Both the position numbers and the translations under genes were made by a program. Shown piece after piece: positions 48,951-61,272 of a stretch of 64,000 nucleotides of DNA. How positions within the stretch are numbered: the stretch's first letter is position 1; each line of letters starts with the position of its first letter. Where the stretch lies: assembly GCF_000026945.1 (NCBI RefSeq), contig NC_012862.1, forward strand, positions 1,542,501-1,606,500, in the 5' to 3' direction. The notes beneath the pieces are model-generated. The model made no database searches. It was not told where the DNA came from and worked only from the letters and a program-made list of their open reading frames with translations. Source of the DNA: Candida dubliniensis CD36 (taxonomy: Eukaryota > Ascomycota > Pichiomycetes > Serinales > Debaryomycetaceae).

Positions 48951-50730
48951 ATTTGGTAAAAATTAAATTAAGGTATTATTATAAATATGATTGGTATGGA
49001 ATAGTTTTATTATTTAAATTAGTATATTTTGAAGAAACTAGCAGTTGAATAAATTGAATAAAACCAATGTATAGCCAAAAACAAAAAAGTTCTAAGAATA
49101 CGTTTTCGGATCTTTATTCAGTCTATTTATGTAATTCCAAAACAAACAAAAAAAAAACAAAGGGAAAATCGTATAATTTAAATAATGTAATACCAGATAA
49201 CTCGAATGATTTTTTTAAACACTTGATTTCAATTACTATTCTTTGTGGCGTTAACTTGGTGATGAGTTGATATTAACAAACGGGTGGAAATTTTTTTTTC
49301 TGTTCTACCCTTTCCTTTTTTGAAGGCAACAAAAAAAAAAAAATATTTGAACTTCAGCTGATCATTTGTATCTCTCTCACATACACTGCACATAAACACA
49401 CAAAACACATTCACACCCAAAAAATAACAAAAAGAAAAGGGGAGAATAACGTTGGGTGATTCTTATTTCTGGTTTCTTTTTGTAGGGGAATAATAATAAT
49501 AATTCAAACATGATATTTGACTTGACTTAGCCTCGCCTTAAGTGACTAAAATTTACAAATAAATAATGAGCCAAGTATTAACGATTATCCGAGGACTTTA
49601 TCGGAGACTAACTGGCCACACCTTCTTAGATTTACCTCAACAAAAGCAATATTAACAAATCTCTCAATAAAATCTACTATTCATTAATTTATCGGTTGAC
49701 ATTAGTCGACTAGAAACAGATTCCCTCGAAAAAGAATCAATACCAACAGCCACTACAAAAGATATGGTTTCATTTTATTTTGTTGGTATAACGTGTGGTC
49801 GTTCCTATGCAGGAGAACGTCGTATCCTGATGGTTTTTCCTTTCTGTATGTTTTTTTTTTTTTTGCAACTCAAACCATCTTTGTTTCAAAAGATATAATT
49901 TGATCGAACAATACCGAATACGGTAAACGACTTCCAGGCTTTTGACATGTGAGTCCCATTATATCAAAGCCTAGTACCCCTAAGAAGGATGGCATTGTTT
50001 TGGTGTTCAATATCAAATATTTGTTATCAGATCTTTGCGCGTGTTTCTTTTTGAGTTGTTTCTCAACAATGATTAAATCCCAACAGTTTTGATTCTTCTT
50101 TCTTTCCATTCTGTCTAAATCATCGTACCATTTCTGTTGTAGTATTGTCTTTACATTATCAGTTTATTTTAGTACCTTTAACGACCAATTGAATCGCGTA
50201 ATACTGTTTCTCATACGTTGTCAGGTAACCATTCAATTCATGTAAGCTTCCTGTTTTAGTAATCGAGTTGCGCTTATCACGCCAAAAATAAGCTATCTCG
50301 GCCTTAGATTCAGTATATTCCCAAAATTATTTTTTGCATGGCTTCAGTGAAATGAGCAATTGGTACTAACTACAAGGGATAATATATTGGTATTTGATGT
50401 ATAGAAACAAACAATAACAAACCCAGTAGAAGGTGCTTTATCGTCTTGGTGCAAGTTCCCACCGCCAGTACCATGGTTAACGCTGCCCGCGCAATCGCCT
50501 AAAAAAAAAAGACCGCTAAAAAATGTAGCAAACAAATCAAATTAATTGAATATGTTGAGAAGCGATTTCGAAGGGGGAAAAAAAAAAAAAACTACTTATC
50601 TAATTCATTCGATCTAATTTAATCTAATCTCCTAATACTCCCACTTCATCAAAAACATCTACTTTCCTTTTCCTTATTCTGTTGATCTGTTACTTCTCGT
50701 TTATTTTTGGATCACCATTCAACATCGTCC
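48951..50730. other. Divergent upstream region RMD9/VHC1
   Basis: The 1.78 kb hold no credible gene. Minor features are several A/T homopolymers and a CA-rich stretch near 49380-49410. The short frames on both strands lack motifs. Confidence 0.55.
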
Positions 50731-53700
50731 ATGTCATACTCCGGAACGACAGGTTCAACACCTCAACGATATCCAGGTTCAGCTATTAATGAAAATTCTC
50801 AACTATTGACTAGCAGATCGAAACACAGTACCTATTCAAATATCAATCGTATAAACAACGAAAGTGTTAACCCCATAGAAAAGAATGATAACGACAAAGC
50901 CCAAAAGAAATCTGGAAGCAAGCTAGGCACATTCGACGGTGTGTTTCTTCCTGTCACATTGAATGTTTTATCCATTTTGATGTTCTTGAGATTTGGATTC
51001 ATCATTGGACAAATGGGTATACTAGGAACAATTTTTTTGTTGATATTATCTTATTCCATTGATGCTTTAACAACACTATCTGTTAGCGCAATTTCCACCA
51101 ATGGTACTGTGAAGGGCGGTGGGGCATACTACATGATATCCAGATCATTGGGTCCAGAGTTTGGTGGTGCCATTGGGATAATCTTTGTCATTGGACAAAT
51201 TCTCAATTCATCATTGAATGTAGTGGGGTTTATAGAACCATTGTTGGTTAATTTTGGTATTGGGGGTGATATGGCCGATATTTTACCTACAGGTTATTTT
51301 TGGCTGGTGTTGTATTCGACAATTTTATTGGCAATATGTACTGGAGTGGCTATGGTTGGGTCACTGCTTGTTTCTAAAACAGCACTACTTTTATTTATTA
51401 TATTGACAATTAGCACTTTATCTATTCCATTATCGACTATTTTTGTCAAGTCCTTTTACCCCTTACCACCACCCTATAGCGACATATTATACACTGGATT
51501 GTCGTGGGAAACGTTTTTCGAAAATTTGTATCCTAATTTCACAAGTGGTGCTGCTGGTTCAGTATTGCCTCCAGGCGAAAAAGAAAACTTCACTGACTTG
51601 TTTGGAATCTTCTTCCCTGCAACTGCTGGTATTTTTGCAGGAGCTTCGATGCTGGGTGAACTAAAGTCCCCATCAAAGTCTATCCCTCAGGGAACAATAA
51701 AGGGGTTATTTCTTACATTTGTTTTGTATATATCAGTTATTGTTTCAATGGGTGCAGCCATACCCCGAGAGTTATTGCATGTTGATATCAAGGTCATACA
51801 AACCGTCAATATCTCGAGCATTGTTATCATAATGGGAGAGTTTTCCACATCTTTGTTTTCCGTGATCATGGGTATTGTTGGTGCCTCTGCAATGATCACT
51901 GCTATTGCTGATGATAAAATTATCCCTGGGTTATCTATTTTTACCACATTAAAAAAACCATCAAAAGAAAAGAAAAAAGCACAAATTTATAGTATCATTG
52001 CCACTTGGTTTATTGCACAAATATTTTTATTTGCTGATATCAATCAGATCGCCACGTTTATAACAATGGCATTTTTAATGACATTCATAGTTACTAACAT
52101 TGCCTGTTTTTTATTAAAAGTTGGTTCAGCTCCTAATTTCAGACCTTCATTCAAGTATTTCAGTAGTAAAACTGCTTTTGCTGGTGCTGCAGTATGTCTT
52201 GTAGCAATGTTTATTGTTGATGGTATTTCTGCGACATTGGTGATATTTTGCATGACTTTCTTAATCTTGTTGATTCATTATCTGTCGCCACCTTCCAAAT
52301 TTGGTGACATTTCTCAATTATTAATTTACCACCAAGTTAGGAAATACTTGTTAAGATTAAAATTGGAAATGAGTGTAAAGTACTGGCGTCCACAAATATT
52401 ACTACTTTGTGACAATCCACGTACATCATGGAACTTGATTGGATTCTGTAACCACTTGAAAAAAGGAGGATTGTACATTCTTGGTCATGTGGTGTTAATG
52501 AACGATGACACAAATCCATCATGTAATTCAGACAAAAATTACCGAACATTTTCAACAGGTACCTATCAGGAAGTGAGAAAGCAAAAGCAAGCTTGGATAA
52601 AATTAAGAGATATGTCGAAAATCAAAGCATTTGTGCAGATTGCTTTGGGGCCCACTTTGCCGTGGGGGGTACGAAATGTCTATCTTGGATCAGGTTTAGG
52701 CGGTATGAGACCAAATATTACCGTTTTGGGATTTTATGATTTCAAAAAGCATGGACTTGCATTACCAATATTACCAAGTTATGATAGCAACAAGAAATTT
52801 GTGGGACAATTGCCCACTGATACATTAAGAAAGGAAAGGAAAGTTTCAATCAATCAATGGGTTCAAATTGTCGAAGATTTAATTGTATTGCAAGCGACTG
52901 TTGCCGTTGCAGCAAATTTTACCCAAATGGTTCTTCCCAAAACAGAAACGGGAAAAGGGCTTTTCAAATTCAAGAAACCATTTAAAAATGAGAAACCAGC
53001 AGAGAAATATATCGATTTATACCCAATTCAAATGTCTTCCGTGGCACAGCTTGACAATGGTCAATCGATATTGTCAACTAACTTTGACACTTATACTTTG
53101 ATTTTACAATTGGGGTATATTTTATCAACTGTTGATGAATGGGAAATCAATAATTATAAAGTCCGTGTTATTGTATTTGTTGAGTTTTCGAATGAAGTGG
53201 CGGACGAAAAGGAAAGATTAGCCGGCTTGTTATCAAGTTTGAGAATTGATGCAGAAATTAGGGTCATTTGTTTGGAAGAAGCAAATTTGGATTCCTATAA
53301 TTATATGATCAAAGGGTACACAAAATCACAACTGAACAAGACTCAATATGATAAAGTTGACAGGATTTTGGCATGTGATCAATGGTGGAAAAACTTGTCC
53401 AAAGCGAGAGAGACACTACGTGATATTGACAAAAGGAAAACTTTGGGAAAGCAAAAACTGAGAATTATACCAACAAGAACAGACTCAAAATCATCACTTT
53501 TTCCAGAAACTTTTCAACCATTGAATTTGACTTCAGGAAGTCCACAAGATGTTCAAGTTCAAGGCTTGAAGAGTAACAGAAGATATACACTTTCCAATTT
53601 GCAAGAACAAGGGATGTCGCTATCATTCAATTTGAGAGCTGCCAACCTGACAACTGGAAAAGATTTACTATATGCCGATTCAATAGTTGATAGTAGTGAT

Positions 53701-54711
53701 AGTGAATCAGAAGACTCGTCTTCATTTGCAACTTCAAACACTACTGCCAACCTTGGCTACCTGTTTTCTAGAGACAACAGTTATGTCAATCTTGCTTCCT
53801 CACAAGCCACTTTAGAGAGTGGACAAAGGGATGACCCCTCTAAACCCAAAAACGCATTAATAGAGCACAATTTGTATTCCAGAACCCATACGCCAGAGTT
53901 ATTATCTAGTAGATCTTCTGTGATCAATTTGAGACCAAATTTCCTGTCAGTTAAAATCCCAACAGCAAAAGTTAATGATGACGCTGAGGATGGTGATGAC
54001 CAAGAAGACGATGAAGAGGAGGGTGACGTGAAAGATAACGAAGAGGATGAAACAAATAAAGAAACTGCTGAAAAAGGAAGTATCTTAATCAAAGATAAAC
54101 AATCAAAGGCAAAAGACAGGGCTAAACAATCGATCCAATTTGTTGAAGATGAACCTTCGAAAAATTCACTGGCTAATACTGAATCAACTGAAGTTACCCA
54201 GCAAACCAGCAAAACCAAAGCCAAAAACCTTATTGTCAACGATGATGAAATTATCCATCACATGGAGACACCACAATTTTTAGCTGCTGAAGACGATGAT
54301 GAAACAGATTTCCCGCCAATGTCCTTAAGGGACAGCAAATTTCCTTCATGTGGTCCATCAAGTGCAAGATCCGAAGTATATAAACAGAAACCAAATGTGT
54401 CAACAAATCAAAACACTAACTCTGAAAGAACCATAACTAGAAAACAGTTACAAGAAGAATTAAAAAACTTAACCTTCAATGATATTCCTGCAAAGGGACA
54501 ACATTTGGTGTTGAATGAATTAATGAGTAAAAATTCACCATCTGATAAAACACACATTATTTTTAGTACATTACCTGCGCCATCGAACGGCACTCATTTA
54601 AACGATACTGATTCATTTGATTACACTAACAATTTGGCTATTTGGTTAGACGATTTGCCACCAATTTTGTTGGTCAATTCTCAAACTGTAACAGTTACAA
54701 CTGCATTATAA
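50731..54711 (+). CDS. VHC1: Vacuolar cation-chloride cotransporter
   Basis: This cation-chloride cotransporter (SLC12-like) imports K+ and Cl- into the vacuole in baker's yeast. The frame is open from a TTG, but the first ATG is at 50731 (MSYSGTTG), giving 1,326 residues. The amino-acid permease fold runs from about residue 70 ([20 protein letters not shown]) to residue 520. It has the family blocks [38 protein letters not shown] and [16 protein letters not shown]. The long soluble C-terminal domain contains [20 protein letters not shown] and a UspA-like fold typical of CCC proteins. An acidic, disordered segment (about 1075-1115) sits before the end. No break is seen. Confidence 0.92.
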   Translation: MSYSGTTGSTPQRYPGSAINENSQLLTSRSKHSTYSNINRINNESVNPIEKNDNDKAQKKSGSKLGTFDGVFLPVTLNVLSILMFLRFGFIIGQMGILGTIFLLILSYSIDALTTLSVSAISTNGTVKGGGAYYMISRSLGPEFGGAIGIIFVIGQILNSSLNVVGFIEPLLVNFGIGGDMADILPTGYFWLVLYSTILLAICTGVAMVGSLLVSKTALLLFIILTISTLSIPLSTIFVKSFYPLPPPYSDILYTGLSWETFFENLYPNFTSGAAGSVLPPGEKENFTDLFGIFFPATAGIFAGASMLGELKSPSKSIPQGTIKGLFLTFVLYISVIVSMGAAIPRELLHVDIKVIQTVNISSIVIIMGEFSTSLFSVIMGIVGASAMITAIADDKIIPGLSIFTTLKKPSKEKKKAQIYSIIATWFIAQIFLFADINQIATFITMAFLMTFIVTNIACFLLKVGSAPNFRPSFKYFSSKTAFAGAAVCLVAMFIVDGISATLVIFCMTFLILLIHYLSPPSKFGDISQLLIYHQVRKYLLRLKLEMSVKYWRPQILLLCDNPRTSWNLIGFCNHLKKGGLYILGHVVLMNDDTNPSCNSDKNYRTFSTGTYQEVRKQKQAWIKLRDMSKIKAFVQIALGPTLPWGVRNVYLGSGLGGMRPNITVLGFYDFKKHGLALPILPSYDSNKKFVGQLPTDTLRKERKVSINQWVQIVEDLIVLQATVAVAANFTQMVLPKTETGKGLFKFKKPFKNEKPAEKYIDLYPIQMSSVAQLDNGQSILSTNFDTYTLILQLGYILSTVDEWEINNYKVRVIVFVEFSNEVADEKERLAGLLSSLRIDAEIRVICLEEANLDSYNYMIKGYTKSQLNKTQYDKVDRILACDQWWKNLSKARETLRDIDKRKTLGKQKLRIIPTRTDSKSSLFPETFQPLNLTSGSPQDVQVQGLKSNRRYTLSNLQEQGMSLSFNLRAANLTTGKDLLYADSIVDSSDSESEDSSSFATSNTTANLGYLFSRDNSYVNLASSQATLESGQRDDPSKPKNALIEHNLYSRTHTPELLSSRSSVINLRPNFLSVKIPTAKVNDDAEDGDDQEDDEEEGDVKDNEEDETNKETAEKGSILIKDKQSKAKDRAKQSIQFVEDEPSKNSLANTESTEVTQQTSKTKAKNLIVNDDEIIHHMETPQFLAAEDDDETDFPPMSLRDSKFPSCGPSSARSEVYKQKPNVSTNQNTNSERTITRKQLQEELKNLTFNDIPAKGQHLVLNELMSKNSPSDKTHIIFSTLPAPSNGTHLNDTDSFDYTNNLAIWLDDLPPILLVNSQTVTVTTAL

Positions 54712-54985
54712 GAAAAAATATATAGATATATTTATTTATTTCCAACTATTTATGCTTATGTATATTTATCATAGTACAACTATCATATCATTCTCAGAGA
54801 GTAGATTATTTGGAAGTGAGAGAGAGAGAGAGAAAAAAAAGGGTTGTAAAAAGAATAAAACTGGCAATACACAAAAAATCCCATAAATCTACCTCATCTC
54901 AACACATAAATAACATCCAGGTGTTCCAAATTATTCCACTCTCCGAAAACCTTATTATCGAGTGTGTAGTTATCCTAAGAAGACC

Positions 54986-57607
54986 ATGAGTATTGATAAT
55001 GAAACACTGACTGCTTTGAGAAATAGTGGTCAAGAAGTTAAAAATGATACTAACCAAACAAGTGAATTATCGAAAGAAGAAAAACTAAGAAAACGTAGGG
55101 AACAATTAGAATTATGGAGGCAAAAAAAGCAACAACAACAGGCTCAGAATAAAGTAACGAAAATAGAAGATAATACCAACAATGGCAGTACTGATGAAGT
55201 TAAAAAGACTCGTCAACAAAGAATAGAGGAATGGAAACGAGCCAGATTACAAAAACAACAGGCAACCAAAGAGAAAACCACAACTATCACAATTAAGAAA
55301 AAAGTTCATCAACCAACAACTAGATCAACCCTTAAGAGAAATTTGGATTTTGGCGACGATGAAGATGAGATGAAAAATTCACATCGACCTGTCTTCAAGA
55401 AGCCAAGCTTGGAGTATGATGAGATACTGGAACACCAAGAGGATAAAGAGTCTGAAGATGAATTGGATGCTTTTCTTGCCTCCATTCGTGAATCGGAATT
55501 GAAGTCAGATGATACAAAAGCCGAAAAATCTATAAAAAGTGTACGTGAAGATGACAACCACAGTCTCGCTGATGATGAGGAGGAAGAGGAAGTTGACGAA
55601 GAATCAAGATTACAAGAGTTGATTTCCACAAAATTGACAAAACTTCAAAACAAAGGTAAAGAATTACAATCAATAGATCATTCACACGAAAACTATCAAG
55701 AGTTTCGCAAAGTTTTCTATAATGAAACTTATGAACTACTGTCCTTACTGAATGAACAAGTAGAATTAATTAGACAAGACCTTGATAATATAAAAGTCAA
55801 AGGTACAGATGTTCCACGACCAATACTAAAATGGAGTCATTTGGCATTACCGACAAATCTATCTTCGGTAATTCATGATAAATTGAAATTTGAAAAACCA
55901 TCGGCAATTCAAAGCCAGGCATTGCCAACAATTTTGTCTGGTCGTGATGTGATTGGAATTGCCAAAACAGGGTCTGGGAAAACATTATCGTATGTATTAC
56001 CTATGCTTAGACATATACATGATCAACAGTTTTTGAAAGATAACCAAGGCCCTATTGGATTAATATTGAGTCCTACACGTGAATTGGCTTTACAAATTGA
56101 AAAAGAAATACTAAACTTTACCAAAAAGAATAATTATCTAAGAGTATGTTGTTGTTATGGAGGCAGTTCTATTGAAAATCAAATTAATGAATTGAAAAAA
56201 GGTGTTGAAATAATTGTTGGTACTCCAGGTAGAGTCATTGACTTGTTAGCAGCTAATTCCGGAAGGGTGACAAACTTGAAGAGATGTACATTTGTGGTAC
56301 TAGATGAAGCAGATAGAATGTTTGATTTGGGGTTTGAACCACAAGTAAATAAAATATTCACTCAAATCAGACCAGATAGACAAACTGTATTGTTTTCAGC
56401 CACATTCCCCAGAAAAATGGAAACATTAGCAAAACAGATTTTGGCAGACCCGGTTGTAATAATTGTGGGTGGTATTAGTGTGGTTGCTCCTGAGATTAAA
56501 CAGGATGTTATCTTATTTGAGACCTCTTTGGAAGAACAGGATAAATACAAGCAACAGCGCATTGAGAAGTTGCACGATATATTATCTAATTATCAAATAG
56601 AACGTCCCGATTCTAAGATTCTAGTATTTACTGAGAAGCAAAATGATGCCGATGAGTTGGTTGCCAATTTATTATCAAACAAATATCCTGCTATTGCAAT
56701 ACATGGTGGTAAAGATCAAATGGATAGAAAATACGCTATTAAAGAATTTGCTAGTATGGATAGTGGTATTAATATTTTGATTGCCACTTCTATAGCTGCC
56801 AGAGGGTTGGATGTTAGAAATCTTGGGTTGGTTATTAATTTTGACCCACCAAATCATATGGAGGATTACGTTCATCGAGTTGGTAGAACAGGTAGGGCTG
56901 GTGCCAAGGGGAATGCTGTTACATTTGTTAGTTCTAGTCAACCAAAAGAAGTTTTCAATTTGGTGAAAGCTTTAAAATTGAGTCATTCTGATATTGATCC
57001 TAAATTAGAGGAAATAGCTAACAAATTTATCAATAAAGTTAAAGCAGGCAAAGAAAAAATTGGTTCTGGATTTGGTGGTAAAGGTTTAGATAACTTGCAA
57101 GAAGTGAGAGACAATAAGTTGAAATTAGAAAAACAAAGATTTGGTGATCAACAACCGCCACAGAACCAACAAGAAGAAACAGAGACGAAAAAACCAAATA
57201 ATGAACCTGCGACAGATATTGCCTTACCTGAATTCAATATCATTGAAGGTAATACTCCAGAAACATCAGGTCCAGATAAATGTAAATTCTATTGTAGAAT
57301 TGTTATTAATGATTTACCTCAAAAAGTGAGGTGGAATATTGTGCAACGAGAGAATTTGTCTAAAATAATTGATGAGTCAAGAACCTCAATAACAACTAGA
57401 GGTCAATATTACCCACCAGGCTCAAAACCATTATCCAATGATCAAGAAAGAAGTGGCAGTTTAGCAAAATTATATTTGTTAGTTGAGGGGTTGACACTAC
57501 AGTCAGTTACCGAGGCTATTACTTTGATCAAGAAAAAAATGTTGGAGAGTTTGGATATTATGAATCAAAGAGAAAACTTACAACCAACTGGAAGATATGT
57601 TGTATGA
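54986..57607 (+). CDS. PRP5: DEAD-box ATPase, spliceosome factor PRP5
   Basis: Prp5 remodels the U2 snRNP so it can pair with the intron branch site. The true start is the ATG at 54986 (MSIDNETL), giving 873 residues. Upstream in-frame codons from a GTG are excluded. The Q motif KPSAIQSQALP is followed by AKTGSGKT near 326, PTRELALQIE, GTPGR, DEAD near 440, SAT, ATSIAARGLD and HRVGRTGRAG near 630. The N-terminal 280 residues are acidic and Lys/Gln-rich, as in Prp5. The C-terminal 200 residues contain the conserved FYCRIVINDLPQKVRW block seen in Prp5 and human DDX46. All helicase motifs are intact. Confidence 0.93.
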   Translation: MSIDNETLTALRNSGQEVKNDTNQTSELSKEEKLRKRREQLELWRQKKQQQQAQNKVTKIEDNTNNGSTDEVKKTRQQRIEEWKRARLQKQQATKEKTTTITIKKKVHQPTTRSTLKRNLDFGDDEDEMKNSHRPVFKKPSLEYDEILEHQEDKESEDELDAFLASIRESELKSDDTKAEKSIKSVREDDNHSLADDEEEEEVDEESRLQELISTKLTKLQNKGKELQSIDHSHENYQEFRKVFYNETYELLSLLNEQVELIRQDLDNIKVKGTDVPRPILKWSHLALPTNLSSVIHDKLKFEKPSAIQSQALPTILSGRDVIGIAKTGSGKTLSYVLPMLRHIHDQQFLKDNQGPIGLILSPTRELALQIEKEILNFTKKNNYLRVCCCYGGSSIENQINELKKGVEIIVGTPGRVIDLLAANSGRVTNLKRCTFVVLDEADRMFDLGFEPQVNKIFTQIRPDRQTVLFSATFPRKMETLAKQILADPVVIIVGGISVVAPEIKQDVILFETSLEEQDKYKQQRIEKLHDILSNYQIERPDSKILVFTEKQNDADELVANLLSNKYPAIAIHGGKDQMDRKYAIKEFASMDSGINILIATSIAARGLDVRNLGLVINFDPPNHMEDYVHRVGRTGRAGAKGNAVTFVSSSQPKEVFNLVKALKLSHSDIDPKLEEIANKFINKVKAGKEKIGSGFGGKGLDNLQEVRDNKLKLEKQRFGDQQPPQNQQEETETKKPNNEPATDIALPEFNIIEGNTPETSGPDKCKFYCRIVINDLPQKVRWNIVQRENLSKIIDESRTSITTRGQYYPPGSKPLSNDQERSGSLAKLYLLVEGLTLQSVTEAITLIKKKMLESLDIMNQRENLQPTGRYVV

Positions 57608-57937
57608 ATAAATAAATATGTTTCTATATCTATGAAATACCAATTGGTAAGGCTGTTTGAATAATGATGATGAAGGGGTAGTTTGTTGTAGTATCATTTC
57701 GATAGTTGTGCCTGTGATAATTTCTCCGCCATATATTGCAACGGAAGAACCACCACCAAAAAAAAAAAGAGAGACCACATTATCTCCGACCAACATCCTT
57801 GTTCTAACCCCACATACTCTACTCTACCAATAATTTTTATATATATATATATATATAGACTTTTTTTTTAAAAACTAATTTATTACTTTTCTTTTCACCT
57901 TTAATAAACTTTTATCAACTTTATCTAAGTTTCAACC
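57608..57937. other. Intergenic region PRP5/isomerase
   Basis: The 330 bases have a (TA)n run at 57838-57857 and T-rich sequence just before the next ATG. No gene is seen. Confidence 0.6.
57838..57857. repeat. TA dinucleotide repeat
   Basis: About ten TA units in the promoter of the isomerase-like gene. This type of repeat varies in length between strains. Confidence 0.85.
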
Positions 57938-58735
57938 ATGCCTTTTGATGCTAAAAACTATTCCAATTACGAATTTTTCACCATCTCTCAAATACAGCCT
58001 GGATTTGTTCACGTTCAATACACTAACCCCAAAACATTGAATGCCTTTACTGAAAAAAATTGGAGAAATTATGGCGAAATTTTCAAAAGATTAGATCAAG
58101 AATCTGATGTTCAATTAATTTTGGTTTCATCTGGAGTTCCAAGATCTTTTTCTTCTGGATTGAATTTAAAAGCTGCCATGGAATTATTTGCAAGTGAAAG
58201 GCCAAGAGATGAAGGCATCAAACATTTACATGAACACATTGTTGATTTCCAAGATGCTATTGGTACCCCATCAAGAATCAATACACCAACAATTGGGGTT
58301 TTGAATGGACTTAACCTTGGTTTAGCTCTTGATATGTCTTCTGCTTATAGTATCAGAATTGCCGTCAAAGATGCAGTATTTTCCATTGCTGAAGTCAATA
58401 TTGGAATTGCTGCAGATATCGGATCTTTACAAAGATTGCCATCTGTTGTCAACAACAAATCATTGTTAATGCAACATGCTTTGTTGGGAGATAAATTTGG
58501 AGCTGAAGAAGCTTTGAAATTAGGTTTTGTGAGTTGTATTGTTGACTCAATTGACGAAGGTGTTGAATTTGCTAAAACATTAGGTGAAAAGATATGTGAT
58601 GCACCTGCATGGGCTATTAAAGGTACCAAGAAACACATTCAACATATATTAAATGGTGGTACCATGGAGGAAGGCTTGAAGAGTATTGCTAAATACAATG
58701 CTGTGAATATTACTGACAGCAAAATGAAATTATAA
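57938..58735 (+). CDS. Dienoyl-CoA isomerase-like (crotonase family)
   Basis: This 265-residue crotonase-fold protein probably acts in beta-oxidation of unsaturated fatty acids. The substrate loop is seen in SSGVPRSFSSGLNL and the oxyanion region in TPTIGVLNGLNLGLALDMSS. The block FSIAEVNIGIAADIGSLQRLP carries Glu and Asp at the positions used by delta3,5-delta2,4-dienoyl-CoA isomerase (ECH1, human sequence FxxxEVDVGLAADVGTLQRLP). Both acidic residues are present, which favours that enzyme over a plain hydratase. The C-terminus is SKMKL, not a canonical peroxisomal signal. A baker's-yeast Dci1/Eci1-type role is the alternative. Confidence 0.8.
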   Translation: MPFDAKNYSNYEFFTISQIQPGFVHVQYTNPKTLNAFTEKNWRNYGEIFKRLDQESDVQLILVSSGVPRSFSSGLNLKAAMELFASERPRDEGIKHLHEHIVDFQDAIGTPSRINTPTIGVLNGLNLGLALDMSSAYSIRIAVKDAVFSIAEVNIGIAADIGSLQRLPSVVNNKSLLMQHALLGDKFGAEEALKLGFVSCIVDSIDEGVEFAKTLGEKICDAPAWAIKGTKKHIQHILNGGTMEEGLKSIAKYNAVNITDSKMKL

Positions 58736-58791
58736 ACTGGTTAAGCAGGTGTATGTGGTATTATATCTATTTAAATTATTCTTCAATATAC

Positions 58792-58815
58792 ATATATATA
58801 TATATATATATATAT
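58792..58815. repeat. AT dinucleotide repeat
   Basis: About twelve AT units in the 299-base gap after the isomerase gene. It is a simple-sequence repeat without further features. Confidence 0.85.
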
Positions 58816-59034
58816 TAGAAAGTAAGTGGTTTGGATTGTGATTCGCTCCTGGATTGAATGCACAAAAACCATTAGAATATTATCGATCCGGGTAAGTAGC
58901 CCATAACAGTTTGTTATACAGAGACCGAAAAATTTTCATAGAAAAAAAAAATAAAAATAAAAAAGATACACCATAATAAAGTGGAGAATTCACTCAACCA
59001 GCTGAGCGTCATAACATACTTTTAGCGTTTAGCA

Positions 59035-61002
59035 ATGCTGGGAATATTTAGAGCCAACAAGCATGTGCTAACACTATCCAAATCTTTTCGATCTTATTCT
59101 TCCATAGCTGTTGGTGTGGATGATATATCTCCACCTGCCAACTCGACCGAATCGGGAGCGGCCTCCTCCTCCGCAACAAAACCATCAACTACGCTAAACT
59201 CATCAACTATTCAACAAATTTTAAAAAACTTGCCTTCAGCAAAATTAACAGAATCATACAGACTAAGTTCAATTTTACTTTCAGATATTCATACTACTAG
59301 TAGTTCGCGTGATGATCAAATTCGTCAAGAATTGGTTTTATTAAGAGACCAACGAGATTATCCCAATTTAATCAAGATTCTCGAAGTCTGGTCTAGTAAG
59401 GACATCAATGGGATGATGAAAGTATTGGGTCATGAAACCGTTTCTAATTATTTAGGGGAGATAATTTCGTTTGGACATTTGTCGATATTTAGACACTACA
59501 ATTTGACTCCAATTTTAAACTCAATTAAAGTTCATTCATCATTTGATAAATCAAGATCTAGACGTAAGTTCACACCTCATGATATCACTAAATCGATTAG
59601 AAATATATATAGCAATATTTTATATGACGCCAAAAGTGGGGAACACATTTATAATCGTGAAAAAAGAAAAGATATTTATGCAAGTGGGAATTTAACTGGG
59701 TATAAATTGAGTGTTAGTGATTTTGAGAATTTAATTAGACTTGAATTGGGTAATTTTAAAGTTGATCTTGCGTCTCGGTGGTTTAAACTTTTCAGAAAAT
59801 ATGAAGGGGGCGATGAATTGTACAAACTGAAAATGACGCCTGAATTATGGAAATTGGTTTTCAGAATGGAAGCCGGGGGCGATAACAAATTATGGATTAT
59901 TAAACCCACGGAATTATCAAATATCTCATATAACCCCTTGTATAAGAGAGGATATGTTGGTCAGCACGTCAATTTTTCCATTCAAGATATACAGGATATT
60001 TCAATCTGGCCCGATTTGGATTTAGAATTTCATGGTTGTATGGTGCAGCATTTTGGATACAATGGGGAAATTGAAATTTTGAAAAAATATGTGGAAACAA
60101 TATGGGGTATCAACAGTAAGGGACAATTAAGTGGCTCCAAGCTTTCTAAATCTGATCGTTTGTACCCAGATTTGAAATTCTTAAGCAGTTTATTTGTATC
60201 ATTAGCATATAATGGAGAATTTTATTATGCTATCAAATATGTGAACAATTTCCAAAAAATATATGACGAGATGGATAGCACTCAACTTGCTAATAAAAAT
60301 TTCTGGGAACGAGTATTCCATTGGGCAAATATATCAACATCATTTACTGAAGAGAATGCATTAAAGTATTTCCTCAAACAAAGTAATTACACTGGAGAAG
60401 GCTTGGAGAGTTTATTATTGCAAGAACTTACAAACGATGTTGACTTTGATTATGAAGGTTATTTGCAATTTTTAAATAAGCTAAAAGTTGAAAGATGTGA
60501 TATTTTTAATCAAATTTGGCAGATTATTCATCAGGAAGAAGAAAACTTTGGATTTTCAAATTACATTTATAAATTGTATTTGAATTTCTTAAAAGAACAT
60601 ATCATTACTACTGAAGTGGAAACAGAACAGAAATATTACGACTATTTATCGATTTTATTAAAAAAATATCAATTGTATCATGTTGATGCAAAATCTTTCA
60701 CCAAAAGAAGCAATTTAGGATTCTTTCCTACTAATGATATTGATAAATCGATACGAGTTCTTTATACTGATGCTCTACGAGCATTAATTGAGTTTAAAGG
60801 GGAAAATTTGAAGATAGGACATATTGAACCCTTAATTAATGAATGGAGTCTAGATAATGAAATGAGATTGGAATTGGAAGACTGGGTTGCAAATGACAGA
60901 CTAAAGTATTATAAAGAGAAGTTGGAAACAAAACGTGAACAATTTATGAATAGCTTAAGATCTGATGATAATGAGAATGAGTCGTTCTTGGATTTAATGT
61001 GA
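59035..61002 (+). CDS. ATP22: ATP22-like mitochondrial translation factor
   Basis: The 655-residue protein starts MLGIFRANKHVLTLSKSFRS, a basic amphipathic mitochondrial presequence, followed by a Ser-rich linker. The rest is helical. It has a conserved-looking block, FENLIRLELGNFKVDLASRW, and KFLSSLFVSLAYNGEFYYAI typical of PPR-like activators. Its size and helical layout fit Atp22, which is needed to translate the mitochondrial ATP6 message of F0. Assignment is by resemblance, not by a unique motif. AEP3 or another mitochondrial activator are alternatives. The start ATG is at 59035. Confidence 0.5.
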   Translation: MLGIFRANKHVLTLSKSFRSYSSIAVGVDDISPPANSTESGAASSSATKPSTTLNSSTIQQILKNLPSAKLTESYRLSSILLSDIHTTSSSRDDQIRQELVLLRDQRDYPNLIKILEVWSSKDINGMMKVLGHETVSNYLGEIISFGHLSIFRHYNLTPILNSIKVHSSFDKSRSRRKFTPHDITKSIRNIYSNILYDAKSGEHIYNREKRKDIYASGNLTGYKLSVSDFENLIRLELGNFKVDLASRWFKLFRKYEGGDELYKLKMTPELWKLVFRMEAGGDNKLWIIKPTELSNISYNPLYKRGYVGQHVNFSIQDIQDISIWPDLDLEFHGCMVQHFGYNGEIEILKKYVETIWGINSKGQLSGSKLSKSDRLYPDLKFLSSLFVSLAYNGEFYYAIKYVNNFQKIYDEMDSTQLANKNFWERVFHWANISTSFTEENALKYFLKQSNYTGEGLESLLLQELTNDVDFDYEGYLQFLNKLKVERCDIFNQIWQIIHQEEENFGFSNYIYKLYLNFLKEHIITTEVETEQKYYDYLSILLKKYQLYHVDAKSFTKRSNLGFFPTNDIDKSIRVLYTDALRALIEFKGENLKIGHIEPLINEWSLDNEMRLELEDWVANDRLKYYKEKLETKREQFMNSLRSDDNENESFLDLM

Positions 61003-61272
61003 ATAAAAGATACATATTTATAGGTATTACGTTATAGTAATTAATATTTATTAGATGATTAAAACAAAAGTGGGTACGTGTAAAACTGTTCAAAAAAATA
61101 ACCGCAACAGAAAGAAAGCGCGAGAGAGAGACCACGTAATTTGTTACTCTGAAATTTTTTTTTTCTTTGATTTGTCGAGTGGTTGGAACAATTTTGGTTG
61201 TCCTCATTCTTTTTTTCTTTTAAACCTTATACTGTCCCCACTACACCTACAACCACAACTAGTTTAATCACA
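61003..61272. promoter_or_regulatory. SSS1 promoter region
   Basis: The 270 bases contain T-rich tracts (for example 61156-61166) and a CAC/ACAACC-rich patch directly before the ATG. No distinct operator is recognised. Confidence 0.4.

Noticed and set aside
54013..54240. Long minus-strand frame inside VHC1 (53781-54239).
   Set aside because: It is the reverse of an Asp/Glu/Lys-rich coding stretch, so it is a Ser/Leu-rich shadow.
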